From: an uncultured Bacilli bacterium
Lineage (GTDB): Bacteria; Bacillota_I; Bacilli_A; RF39; UBA660
Assembly (NCBI GenBank): GCA_934102055.1
Contig: CAKOSE010000008.1
Coordinates: 1 to 35,854 of the forward strand
DNA length: 35,854 nt
Reading direction: 5' to 3'
A program made the position numbers and the translations under genes. Of the stretch, positions 8,094 through 16,000 are shown in pieces. The notes under the pieces were generated by a model that was not told where the DNA came from, made no database searches, and worked only from the letters and a program-made list of their open reading frames with translations. The stretch's first letter is position 1. Every line of letters starts with the position of its first letter.

Positions 8094-8619
8094 TATTATT
8101 AAAGAACAAGTACTGGAATCATATAATAAAGCAAGTGTTAAATATGTGGGAAATAGCAATTCATTACATAAACTTGGATTAGAATCGAAGAAATTAGAAG
8201 ATGCAGCGACGAGTCAAATAAAAGAGACATTAAATTTAAAAGATTATGATATAATATATACAAGTGGTAATAGTGAGAGTATGACAACTATATTAATTAA
8301 TACAAAAGGGAATATATCTACAAGTAGTGAAGAGTTAATAAATATAAGTAAAGAAATGGGTATAAACATAAATCAAGATAAAGTAAAATATAAACATATA
8401 GATATAAAGGAAAAGATAATTGATGATCTAAATAAATATGATTTTATTACGTTAGAAGATGAAATACCTGGAATAGGACTATTAATAAAAAGAAAAAATA
8501 TAGAACTAGTACCCTTAATACATGGTGGGAAAAGTACAACAAAGTATAGAAGTGGAACCGCTCCGACTCCTTTAATAGTAAGTATCTCAAAATTAATAAA
8601 ATTAAAGTATAAAAATTAA
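8050..8619 (+). CDS. Compact, degenerate NifS/cysteine-desulfurase-like protein lacking the PLP lysine
   Basis: 189 aa from the ATG at 8050, versus about 380-400 aa for NifS/IscS. Residues 18-77 match the desulfurase N-terminal region (VLESYNKASVKYVGNSNSLHKLG, then IIYTSGNSES). Residues about 131-185 match the later region GIGLLIKRKN, PLIHGG (155-160) and RSGT (167-170). Roughly 100 residues between them, which normally hold the PLP-stacking His, the Asp and the SxHK lysine, are missing or unrecognisable; TLEDEIPGIG stands where SAHKxxGPKGxG is expected. The N-terminal DNAATT strand and the catalytic-Cys/C-terminal domain are also gone. Desulfurase activity is therefore unlikely. The frame is intact and has a clear position in a cluster, so it may be a retained pseudoenzyme. 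The start is uncertain: AGGTGA (8088-8093) points to an AUU at 8098. Confidence 0.65.
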   Translation: MIKKEKKNKSKEKGDIIKEQVLESYNKASVKYVGNSNSLHKLGLESKKLEDAATSQIKETLNLKDYDIIYTSGNSESMTTILINTKGNISTSSEELINISKEMGININQDKVKYKHIDIKEKIIDDLNKYDFITLEDEIPGIGLLIKRKNIELVPLIHGGKSTTKYRSGTAPTPLIVSISKLIKLKYKN

Positions 8620-8651
8620 ATATGAGATAATACTATAAATGGGTGATAAAA

Positions 8652-8831
8652 TTGAAAGAAGAAAAACAAAACATTAAATGTGATGTTCATAGTTGTAAAC
8701 ATTGCAATAAAGATGAAGATCATTGCAATTTAAGAGAAGTAGAGATTAAAAATCAATCAGGACTAGCACAAGATGAAAAAGAAACATTATGTTCTAGTTA
8801 TGAGTTAAATGAAGAAGATAAGGAAATGTAA
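8652..8831 (+). CDS. DUF1540 Cys-rich small protein
   Basis: 59 aa from a TTG start at 8652, chosen because GGTGA (8642-8646) lies 5 nt upstream. The GTG at 8643 is inside that SD. Six cysteines are arranged as IKCDVHSCKHCNKDEDHCNL and, later, TLCSSYE. This matches the DUF1540 pattern of short Firmicute proteins thought to bind a metal such as zinc. Function is not established. It follows the NifS-like gene by 32 bp in the same direction and ends at a hairpin, so it is probably the third gene of the cluster. A Cys-rich protein beside a desulfurase relative is suggestive but unproven. Confidence 0.78.
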   Translation: MKEEKQNIKCDVHSCKHCNKDEDHCNLREVEIKNQSGLAQDEKETLCSSYELNEEDKEM

Positions 8832-8857
8832 TTTGGTTTGCATTTCTTTATTTTTTG
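8823..8857 (+). terminator. Probable intrinsic terminator of the 7848-8831 cluster
   Basis: GAAATG (8823-8828) pairs with CATTTC (8841-8846) across a 12-nt loop, followed by TTTATTTTTT. The stop codon of the DUF1540 gene is in the loop. Confidence 0.6.
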
Positions 8858-8887
8858 ATTAAGTATTGTTAAGTATTCTTGTAAAAC

Positions 8888-8916
8888 TTGAAATATTTTT
8901 TTCTATATTGTAAAAT
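8888..8916 (+). promoter_or_regulatory. Sigma-A-type promoter of the 8949 gene
   Basis: TTGAAA (8888-8893), 17 bp, TAAAAT (8911-8916), giving a leader of about 26 nt before the ATG at 8949. Confidence 0.7.
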
Positions 8917-8948
8917 GGGGTTATAGAGTATAGAAAAGAGGTATAGAT

Positions 8949-10667
8949 ATGAACTATGATGGAGAAAAGTTTTTACTAAAATTATATAACGATATGTATA
9001 ATGATGAAAGTGTAAAACATTCAAGTACGAAAAGTGATAATAAGTATGAAGCAGTAAGGAAATATATTGAAAGACTTGAAAGAGTACATGAGAAAGCAAT
9101 TAATCATAAAACAGATACAGGAATGAATCTTTTGAAAAACTATTATTATGATAAATATGTAATCAAAAGAGAAGATATATCAGAGAAATATATAGATTAT
9201 TTAGATAAAGTACAGTTTGATCAATATGGTGTTCATATGAGTAAAAGTCAAAGAGAAGATCAAAAGGACTTAATAATACAAGATCAAAAGAAGTCTTTAG
9301 ATGAATGGATAGATTATTTTACAAGTGAAGATTCAAAATTTTATCCAACATGGGCAAAGTACTGGGCTTTTCAAGGAATGCTTACAGTAGGAAATTATGA
9401 TACAAATAAAGGAATTTATAATAAAAGAAGTAAAGCAACAGTATCACCATTTCCAGAGTTAAATAGAGAAGTACTTGCTAAATCAATAGATTTAATAATA
9501 AAAGAAGTGAATAAAGAAGAGATTGAAGATAAAGATTTAGAGCAATTAGTAAATAATGGTAATTTCTTTAAGCTTTATACAGTTCAGTTAAAAGATAAAA
9601 GAGAAAGTAACTTTGGAGAAGAGACAAAAGGAGAATGGGTAAAGTATGAACAAGGAGATAATTATCAAAAGTTACATAAATCACTTCAAGGAAAAAATAC
9701 TGGTTGGTGTACAGCAGGAGAAGAAACTTGTAGAAATCAAGTAAAAAATGGAGATTTTTATGTATATTATACTTATGATAAAGAAGGAAAGGCTACAAAT
9801 CCAAGACTTGCAATAAGAATGAATGGAAAAAACAGAATCGGAGAAATAAGAGGAGTAGCAAAAGATCAAAATATAGAACCACATTTTGAAGATATACTTT
9901 CTAAAAAATTAAAAGGATTTCCAGATGCAGAAAGTTACCAAAAAAGAGTAAAAGATACTCAGATGTTAACATATGTATATACAAAGTATGAAAATGATAA
10001 ACCTTTAACTAAAGATGATATAAAATTTATATATGAAATAGATGCCAAAATAGAAACAATGGGTTGGCACGTTGATCCTAGATTAGAGGAAATGCGAGAA
10101 AATAAAAAAGGAATGAAAACAAAAGATGTTTTAAGTAAAGATGAGATAATGACTTTAGCTGAAACGAATTTTAGTATTCAAAATATTATGGGTAAAAACC
10201 ATATCTTAGGCTTAAGCTTTATCCCAAAAGAAATGATAAATAAAGAAATAGCTTTAGTAGCAGTAAAACGATATTGGAGGGCAATAGAATTTATTCCAAA
10301 AGAACTATGGGATAAAGATATCCTTTTAGAAGTTGTAAAACAAAATGGGAGCTTTTTACGTAATAGGTTTGGTAACCTAAATAAAGAAATAAGAATATTA
10401 GAATGTGCTTTTGCTTCTTCTTCGAGACGGTTTAGAAATTATGCAAAAAAAGAGGTAGAAGAGAGAAAAAAATATAGAGATAAATATGGTTTCTCAGATG
10501 AGATATTAGATAAAGAAATATATTTAAAAGCAGTAAAACAAGATGAGATGGCACTTATTTATGTTCCAGAAGAACTAAGAGAAGAAGTAGAGCAAGAACT
10601 AGAAAAAATGAAAAATGATGATGATACTGTGCAAGTATTAGAGGATTCTGATTCTAAAATAAGATAG
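8949..10667 (+). CDS. Large TGWCTA-motif protein with C-terminal DUF4116-like repeats, function unknown
   Basis: 572 aa, no signal peptide or membrane helix. The N-terminal 220 residues are helical and charged. Residues about 235-320 form the most distinctive part: TGWCTAG (251-257), GDFYVYYTYD, PRLAIRMNGKNRIGEIRG, then QNIEPHFEDIL. This layout recalls the core of PcfJ-like proteins (a Cys-containing motif, a G-FYVYY strand, an IR strand), but that link is inference. Residues about 400-565 carry repeats with the pattern FIPKEL-x-DK-x-I-LLEVVKQNG, as in DUF4116 (IPKEMINKEIALVAVKR, IPKELWDKDILLEVVKQ, YLKAVKQDEMALIYVPEEL). The promoter at 8888-8916 and terminator at 10678 make it monocistronic. 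Catalytic activity is not evident; Cys254 would be the residue to watch. Confidence 0.65.
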   Translation: MNYDGEKFLLKLYNDMYNDESVKHSSTKSDNKYEAVRKYIERLERVHEKAINHKTDTGMNLLKNYYYDKYVIKREDISEKYIDYLDKVQFDQYGVHMSKSQREDQKDLIIQDQKKSLDEWIDYFTSEDSKFYPTWAKYWAFQGMLTVGNYDTNKGIYNKRSKATVSPFPELNREVLAKSIDLIIKEVNKEEIEDKDLEQLVNNGNFFKLYTVQLKDKRESNFGEETKGEWVKYEQGDNYQKLHKSLQGKNTGWCTAGEETCRNQVKNGDFYVYYTYDKEGKATNPRLAIRMNGKNRIGEIRGVAKDQNIEPHFEDILSKKLKGFPDAESYQKRVKDTQMLTYVYTKYENDKPLTKDDIKFIYEIDAKIETMGWHVDPRLEEMRENKKGMKTKDVLSKDEIMTLAETNFSIQNIMGKNHILGLSFIPKEMINKEIALVAVKRYWRAIEFIPKELWDKDILLEVVKQNGSFLRNRFGNLNKEIRILECAFASSSRRFRNYAKKEVEERKKYRDKYGFSDEILDKEIYLKAVKQDEMALIYVPEELREEVEQELEKMKNDDDTVQVLEDSDSKIR

Positions 10668-10677
10668 TTATGTTTTT

Positions 10678-10704
10678 AAGATTAGATTTCTAATCTTTTC
10701 TTTT
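10678..10704 (+). terminator. Intrinsic terminator
   Basis: Perfect 8-bp stem AAGATTAG/CTAATCTT (10678-10685, 10690-10697) with a 4-nt loop, followed by TTCTTTT. Confidence 0.85.
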
Positions 10705-10718
10705 GGCATAAAATAATA

Positions 10719-10724
10719 TATAAT
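10719..10724 (+). promoter_or_regulatory. Putative -10 element upstream of alr
   Basis: TATAAT in an AT-rich stretch just after a terminator. A -35 match at 17 bp is poor (TTTTCT). RNA would start near 10731, close to the AAAGGAA SD that serves the alr ATG at 10747. Confidence 0.4.
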
Positions 10725-10746
10725 AAACATGAGAAAGGAACATAAT

Positions 10747-11826
10747 ATGTATAGGAATACTTATATTGAAATTAATTTAATAAATATTAAAAATAATATA
10801 AAGAAAATAATTGATAGGTATAATGATTATACTTATTATTTTGGAGTGGTTAAGGCTGATTCTTATGGTCATAATGGTAATATGGTAGTAAGGTCTATAG
10901 TAGATGGTGGGGTTAATTATCTTGCTGTTGCAACACTTGAAGAGGCTTTGGAGATAAGAAGGGATTTAAAGGAAATACCTATTTTATGTTTAGGGATTAT
11001 AAATCCGAAGTATTTGAAGATATGTGAAAAGAATAATATAACAGTAACGGTTAGTTCATTGAAATATGCTAGGGCTATGCTTAAGAAAGATTTAAATAAT
11101 ATAAAGGTACATATAAAACTTAATACTGGTATGAATAGGTTAGGTATAAAGGATAAGAATGAGTTTTATGAGGTTTATGGTTTACTTAAAAGTCGAGGTA
11201 TAATAATTGAAGGGATTTATACTCATATATATAATGCTGATTCTAGAGAAGATACTGATAAACAAATAAATAAGTATATAGAGCTTACAAGTGATATAGA
11301 TAAAGATGAGGTTCTAATTTTTCATATGTTTGCTAGTGATGCTTTGGTTTTAAATGATAAGATTGATTTTGTTAATGGTTGCAGACTTGGTATTATAATG
11401 TATGGTTTTACTAAGGATAAGAGTTTAGATTTATCTCAAACGTTTAGATTAATAAGTGAAGTAATACAGATAAATACTTTGAGAAAAGATGAGACGCTTG
11501 GATATAATGCTATTTATAAGGCTGAAGGTAATGAAAAAATAGCGGTAATACCTTGTGGATATGCGGATGGTATAATAAGAAAAAATACTGGTAGATATGT
11601 TTATATAAATGATAAGAGATATGAAATAGTTGGAAATATTTGTATGGATATGTTATTTGTAAAGGTAGATGATACTGTAAAAGAGGGAGATCAGGTACTT
11701 ATTATAAAGGATATAAATCATATTGAGGAAATAGCAAAACATTTGGAAACAATTCCGTATGAGGTGTTATGTTTAGTTTCAAAGAGGGTTCCGAGAAAAT
11801 ATGTAGAAGGGGTAAATTATGAATAA
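10747..11826 (+). CDS. alr: Alanine racemase
   Basis: 359 aa from the ATG at 10747, chosen because AAAGGAA (10734-10740) lies 6 nt upstream; the ATG at 10729 lies before that SD. PLP enzyme, fold type III: TIM barrel then C-terminal beta domain. Lys36 in VVKADSYGH is the PLP lysine and Tyr253 in TLGYNAIY corresponds to the second catalytic Tyr from the partner subunit. KLNTGMNRLG, the IPCGYADG phosphate-binding stretch and VGNICMDM are also intact. It supplies D-alanine for peptidoglycan precursors, which fits the L,D-transpeptidase elsewhere in the window. Its last 8 bases overlap the U32 gene, so the two are translationally coupled. Confidence 0.95.
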   Translation: MYRNTYIEINLINIKNNIKKIIDRYNDYTYYFGVVKADSYGHNGNMVVRSIVDGGVNYLAVATLEEALEIRRDLKEIPILCLGIINPKYLKICEKNNITVTVSSLKYARAMLKKDLNNIKVHIKLNTGMNRLGIKDKNEFYEVYGLLKSRGIIIEGIYTHIYNADSREDTDKQINKYIELTSDIDKDEVLIFHMFASDALVLNDKIDFVNGCRLGIIMYGFTKDKSLDLSQTFRLISEVIQINTLRKDETLGYNAIYKAEGNEKIAVIPCGYADGIIRKNTGRYVYINDKRYEIVGNICMDMLFVKVDDTVKEGDQVLIIKDINHIEEIAKHLETIPYEVLCLVSKRVPRKYVEGVNYE

Positions 11827-14044
11827 GATAGAGATACTTTCTCCGGCTGGGGATATTGATAGTTTAAAGATGGCTATAAAATGTGGTTGTGATGCTGTAT
11901 ATATATCTGGTAAAAAATATGGTGCAAGGAAATTTGCTAAGAACTTTACTTTGGATGAAATAGAGCAGTCTGTAAGATATTGTCATTTATACGGGGTAAA
12001 ACTGTATGTAACCGTGAATACTTTGGTTGAGGATTATTTACTTGAAGATATTATTAAGTATATAGAGAATCTACATCTTTTAGGGGTGGATGCTCTTATT
12101 ATGCAGGATTTGGGATTAATAACTTTGGTTAGAGAAATGTTTCCAAATTTAGAAATACATGCCTCTACTCAGACCCATAATACGAATAATGAGACGCTTA
12201 AGTTTTTGAAAAGTATAGGTTGTACTAGAGTAGTTTTAGCACGTGAATTAACTTTAGAGGAAATAAAAATGTTAAGTGAAGATATAGAACTTGAAGTTTT
12301 TATTCATGGTGCATTATGTATTTGTTATTCTGGATGTTGTTTAGCGTCTAGTATGCTTTTTGGAAGAAGTGGTAACAAGGGAGAATGTTCTGGTCCATGT
12401 AGATTTAAATATGATCTTTATGAAGAAAATAGGAAAGTGGATACTAGGGGCAACTATTTACTTAGTACTAAGGAGTTGTGTGTTAAAGATCAGATATCAA
12501 ATTTAATAAAACTAGGAATAACATCTTTAAAAATAGAAGGAAGAATGAAATCAAAATATTATGTTGGATATGTAACAAAGTTTTATAGGACTTTAGTAGA
12601 TAAATATTATAAAGGAGAGGTTCTTTCTATAACTAAGGAGGAACAGGCTAATCTTTTAAAACTTTATAATAGGGAATTTACAGAAGGATATTTAAATAAT
12701 GATTTTGATATAGTTAATCAAAAAACTTGTAATCATCAAGGGTATTTGCTTGGAAAAATACTAGAAACTGGGAAAAGATTAAAAATAAAATTAATGGATG
12801 ATTTGTATCAAGGAGATGGAATTCGTCTTCCTAATAATCAGGGAATGATATGTAACTATATATATAGTGAAAAGGGTCTTTTGATAAGTGCTGCTAAAAA
12901 AGGGGATATAGTCTATTTAGATAATAAGTTTGGTATTACCCAAAAGGGAGATATTCATAAAACATTAGATACGAATCTTGAAAAACAGATAGAAAGCTAT
13001 GATGAAAGAAAGATAAACATTGATTTTAAAGTGAAAGCTAGGCTAAATCAGGAATTAGAAGTTACAATAGTATGTGAAGATGTAGAGATATCAAAGAAGC
13101 AAGGTTTGGTAGAAGAGGCAAAACATATAAGGACTACTAAAGGGGATATAGAAGAAAAACTGTCTAAACTTGGAAATACTCCTTTTAAGATAGGAACAAT
13201 TATGTATGATATGGATAATGATATATTTATTCCGATGAAGAATATTAATAATTTAAAACAGGTTTTGACACAAGAATTAATAAGTAAAAGAGAAAATTGT
13301 AAGGTAGATTTTATAAAGAAAAGTCCAATTTTTTTGAAAGAGGATCATATTATAACAAATGAAATTAGTTTCTTAGTAAGGACAGAGAGTCAGTTAAGGT
13401 ATTTGTTAGATAAGGATGTACTTATATATGTAGAGAACATGAGTTTATATAATAAGTATAAGGATTATAAAAATGTATTTTATAGGGCATCAAGAATAAA
13501 ATCAAATGATCAAGATAATATAGTAATTTCTAATACAAGTGGATTATTAAGTAAGTTAAATAAAAATATAATAGATATTTATATGAATGCGGTAAATAGT
13601 TTAACAGTTAATTTATATCATAAATCTGCATATAAGGTGGGATTATCTCCGGAACTTACATATGATGAGTTAAAGGATTTAATTAATAATTATAAAAAAA
13701 GGTATGGAACAAATCCTAATCTTGAGGTATTAATATATGGAAAAGTGGAATTAATGATTATGAGGTATTGTTTGATTAAAAAACAGTTAAATAAGAATAA
13801 AGTATGTAATTTATGTCAAAATAGTAATTATTATTTGGATGATAGGAATGGTCATAGATTTATGCTTTTAAAGGATGATAATCATAATATGAGGTTGTAT
13901 AATTATCAAAAGATTAATAATATAGGGGATATTTCATACTTAAGGGAATTAGGAGTAACAAACTTTAGAATAGATCTTTTGGATGAGACTTTGGAAGATA
14001 TAGAGTCAATTTTAAAACAATTAAAGGAAAAAAACGTGTTATAA
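11819..14044 (+). CDS. U32 family protein, RlhA-type (23S rRNA hydroxylation)
   Basis: 741 aa. The N-terminal U32 barrel begins IEILSPAGDIDSLKMAI and contains CDAVYISGKKYGAR, HASTQTHNTN and the catalytic-type cluster FIHGALCICYSGCCLASSM, followed by GNKGECSGPCR. The Cys set is the one used by U32 hydroxylases such as RlhA and TrhP. SLKIEGRMKS and YYVGYVTKFYR complete the U32 signature. The long C-terminal half (about 400-740) matches the extended architecture of RlhA-like members; the TrhP type is shorter (about 300-420 aa). RlhA makes 5-hydroxycytidine in 23S rRNA; assigning that exact reaction here is inference. Older annotation calls the family collagenase-like peptidase. It overlaps alr and precedes an SDR gene. 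Confidence 0.82.
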   Translation: MNKIEILSPAGDIDSLKMAIKCGCDAVYISGKKYGARKFAKNFTLDEIEQSVRYCHLYGVKLYVTVNTLVEDYLLEDIIKYIENLHLLGVDALIMQDLGLITLVREMFPNLEIHASTQTHNTNNETLKFLKSIGCTRVVLARELTLEEIKMLSEDIELEVFIHGALCICYSGCCLASSMLFGRSGNKGECSGPCRFKYDLYEENRKVDTRGNYLLSTKELCVKDQISNLIKLGITSLKIEGRMKSKYYVGYVTKFYRTLVDKYYKGEVLSITKEEQANLLKLYNREFTEGYLNNDFDIVNQKTCNHQGYLLGKILETGKRLKIKLMDDLYQGDGIRLPNNQGMICNYIYSEKGLLISAAKKGDIVYLDNKFGITQKGDIHKTLDTNLEKQIESYDERKINIDFKVKARLNQELEVTIVCEDVEISKKQGLVEEAKHIRTTKGDIEEKLSKLGNTPFKIGTIMYDMDNDIFIPMKNINNLKQVLTQELISKRENCKVDFIKKSPIFLKEDHIITNEISFLVRTESQLRYLLDKDVLIYVENMSLYNKYKDYKNVFYRASRIKSNDQDNIVISNTSGLLSKLNKNIIDIYMNAVNSLTVNLYHKSAYKVGLSPELTYDELKDLINNYKKRYGTNPNLEVLIYGKVELMIMRYCLIKKQLNKNKVCNLCQNSNYYLDDRNGHRFMLLKDDNHNMRLYNYQKINNIGDISYLRELGVTNFRIDLLDETLEDIESILKQLKEKNVL

Positions 14045-14063
14045 TATTAAAGGAGGGATAAAT

Positions 14064-14810
14064 ATGAGATTAAAAGATAAAGTTGCAATAATAACTGGTG
14101 GATCAACAGGAATAGGTTATGCTATAACTGAAGCTTATTTAAGAGAGGGTGCTAAGGTGGTTATAGCTTCTTATGATAAGAAGGAAATAGAGGATGCGAT
14201 AGATACTTTATGTGAAAAGTATGATAAGGAGAATATTTTTGGAGTTACTTGTAATGTAAAAAATACAAGTGATATTAAGGAAGTTGTTCAAAAGACAATA
14301 GAAAAGTATAATAGAATAGATATATTGATTAATAATGCTGGAATTACTAATTCTGGTCCAACTGAAAGTGTGACTGATGAGGATTTTGAAAATATGTTTG
14401 AGGTAAATACTTTTGGGGTTTTTAAGTTTATAAGAGAGGTAATTCCTTATATGAAAAAACAAGGTCAAGGTTCTATTATAAATACTAGTTCTATGGTTGC
14501 AAATGATGGTTCTAGGATGCAGACTGCATATACTGCTTCAAAGTATGCAGTTAATGGAATAACAAAAGCTTGTGCTAAAGAGTTAGGTGCATATGGAATA
14601 AGGGTAAATGCTGTAGCACCAGGAGCAGTATTAACGAATATGGTTAAAAAAGCTACGACTGAAGAAATGAGACAAATGTTATGTAAAACATGTGCACTTG
14701 GAAAAATAGCAGAACCAAAGGAATTGGCAGGGGCTTATGTTTATTTAGGAAGTGATGAGGCTTCATATACAACAGGAAGTATTGTAAGAGTAGATGGTGG
14801 ACCATTTTAA
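14064..14810 (+). CDS. Short-chain dehydrogenase/reductase (FabG or glucose-dehydrogenase type)
   Basis: 248 aa, classical SDR length. The Rossmann cofactor motif TGGSTGIG lies at 11-18, NNAG at 90-93, and the catalytic Ser143, Tyr156 and Lys160 at TSSM and YTASK. The C-terminus ends in SIVRVDGG, as usual in the family. It would use NAD(P)H to reduce a ketone or oxidise an alcohol in the cytosol. Substrate cannot be read from sequence. It resembles 3-oxoacyl-ACP reductases, but no fatty-acid genes are nearby. The SD AAAGGAGGG precedes the ATG, and the gene lies 19 bp after the U32 gene in the same direction, so alr-U32-SDR is probably one operon ending at the terminator at 14809. Confidence 0.88.
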   Translation: MRLKDKVAIITGGSTGIGYAITEAYLREGAKVVIASYDKKEIEDAIDTLCEKYDKENIFGVTCNVKNTSDIKEVVQKTIEKYNRIDILINNAGITNSGPTESVTDEDFENMFEVNTFGVFKFIREVIPYMKKQGQGSIINTSSMVANDGSRMQTAYTASKYAVNGITKACAKELGAYGIRVNAVAPGAVLTNMVKKATTEEMRQMLCKTCALGKIAEPKELAGAYVYLGSDEASYTTGSIVRVDGGPF

Positions 14811-14838
14811 GATAGAAAAATCTATCTTTTTTTTATTT
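14809..14838 (+). terminator. Intrinsic terminator
   Basis: Perfect 8-bp stem AAGATAGA/TCTATCTT (14809-14816, 14821-14828) with an AAAA loop, followed by a T-run. The SDR stop codon touches the left arm. Confidence 0.85.
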
Positions 14839-14871
14839 GTTATTATATAATTAATATAATAGGAGGTTAGC

Positions 14872-15975
14872 ATGAATAATGTATATTTAGAGAAAATAAA
14901 AAGACATCTAAAGGAAGCTTCAAATTATTTTGATCCACAGAAAAGTTCATATCAAACATTAATGAGAGCAATAAATTCAAATAATGCAAGTGAAATGTTA
15001 GATGAATTAGACAAGCTTGGTTTAATGAAGGATTATCCAGAAAATTTACAAAATTTTTTTAGTGAAACTTATAAGATGTTAGAGGCTCTTGAAAAGCAAG
15101 AGAAACAAATAAATCAAAATAATGATCAAATAAAGGAAAAAGGACAAGAGGTAAAAGAAGAGTTAAGTAAAAGAAATATTGATTATAATTTAGAATATGG
15201 TATAGAGAAACAACTTGATAAGATGAGTTATGTTGAAAAACAAGAGTACATAGCAAAGCAAGCAAAACAGCTAGAGAATATAGAACTTGCGTTGGAAAAG
15301 GGGATAAAACAAGAAAAAACTTCTGGTGATGAATTTGATGAGAGGATTTATAATTTAACGACCCCTGAAGCATTATCAAATGATAAGGGAGAAGTTAGAA
15401 AGATAAATGAAGATGCAAGGAATAATAAGCTATATTTACTGAATCCAGATAGTAAGAATGTTCTTAACATAATAGGTGATTTAAGAGGAACTCAAACAAA
15501 TGATAGTAAACTTAATATAAAAATAGATTATGAAAATTCTAAAATGGTAACTCTTCAAATTGGATATAAAGGAACTCAGGTAGATGAGAGTAAACCGTTA
15601 TATAACTGTGTATATAGTGATCCTAGTTATTTTAAAGCTTTTATATTACCAGAACTTTTAGAGCAACATTTAATAGATGAGCCAAATAAGTTTCAGGAAA
15701 ATGGTAGTTTAATGTCAGAAAATTCTGAAGGAGAAACTTTAGAGGTTACTGGAAACGAAAATGAAGTAAATTCTGTAAGTAATGAAATAGATAGTTGTGT
15801 AGATGATTATAATATTGAGAAAAGTATGCGAATGAATAAGAAAAATGTAAGAGTAAGGTTAGATGAAAATATATATAAAAGTGCTGCTTCGTTAAGTGTA
15901 ACAATATATGTGATTATACTTATTGCTGCAATATTTATTTTAATAGTTTCGCTTTTAATTTTAAAAATAAAATGA
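14872..15975 (+). CDS. Tail-anchored membrane protein of unknown function, larger paralogue
   Basis: 367 aa. There is no N-terminal signal. A single C-terminal hydrophobic helix (about 342-365, TIYVIILIAAIFILIVSLLI) followed by KIK gives a tail-anchored topology with the bulk in the cytoplasm. Residues 1-75 share a module with the next gene: FDPQKSSYQTLMRAIN, a helix, then DYPENLQNFFSETYKMLEALEKQEK. A long charged coiled coil follows (about 75-155), then a possible globular domain at about 180-265 (VLNIIGDLRG, VTLQIGYKG, YKAFILPELL-like strands). No catalytic motif is recognised. AGGAGG (14861-14866) precedes the ATG, and TATAAT hexamers lie at 14846 and 14855. It is 25 bp from its paralogue, which argues for a shared or partnered role. 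Confidence 0.68.
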   Translation: MNNVYLEKIKRHLKEASNYFDPQKSSYQTLMRAINSNNASEMLDELDKLGLMKDYPENLQNFFSETYKMLEALEKQEKQINQNNDQIKEKGQEVKEELSKRNIDYNLEYGIEKQLDKMSYVEKQEYIAKQAKQLENIELALEKGIKQEKTSGDEFDERIYNLTTPEALSNDKGEVRKINEDARNNKLYLLNPDSKNVLNIIGDLRGTQTNDSKLNIKIDYENSKMVTLQIGYKGTQVDESKPLYNCVYSDPSYFKAFILPELLEQHLIDEPNKFQENGSLMSENSEGETLEVTGNENEVNSVSNEIDSCVDDYNIEKSMRMNKKNVRVRLDENIYKSAASLSVTIYVIILIAAIFILIVSLLILKIK

Positions 15976-16000
15976 TATACTAAATGAAAAGAGGTGTGAT

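Noticed and set aside
15059..15379. 106-aa minus-strand ORF inside the larger tail-anchored gene
   Set aside because: No SD, hydrophobic Phe/Leu/Tyr composition typical of the antisense of a Lys/Glu-rich coiled coil.
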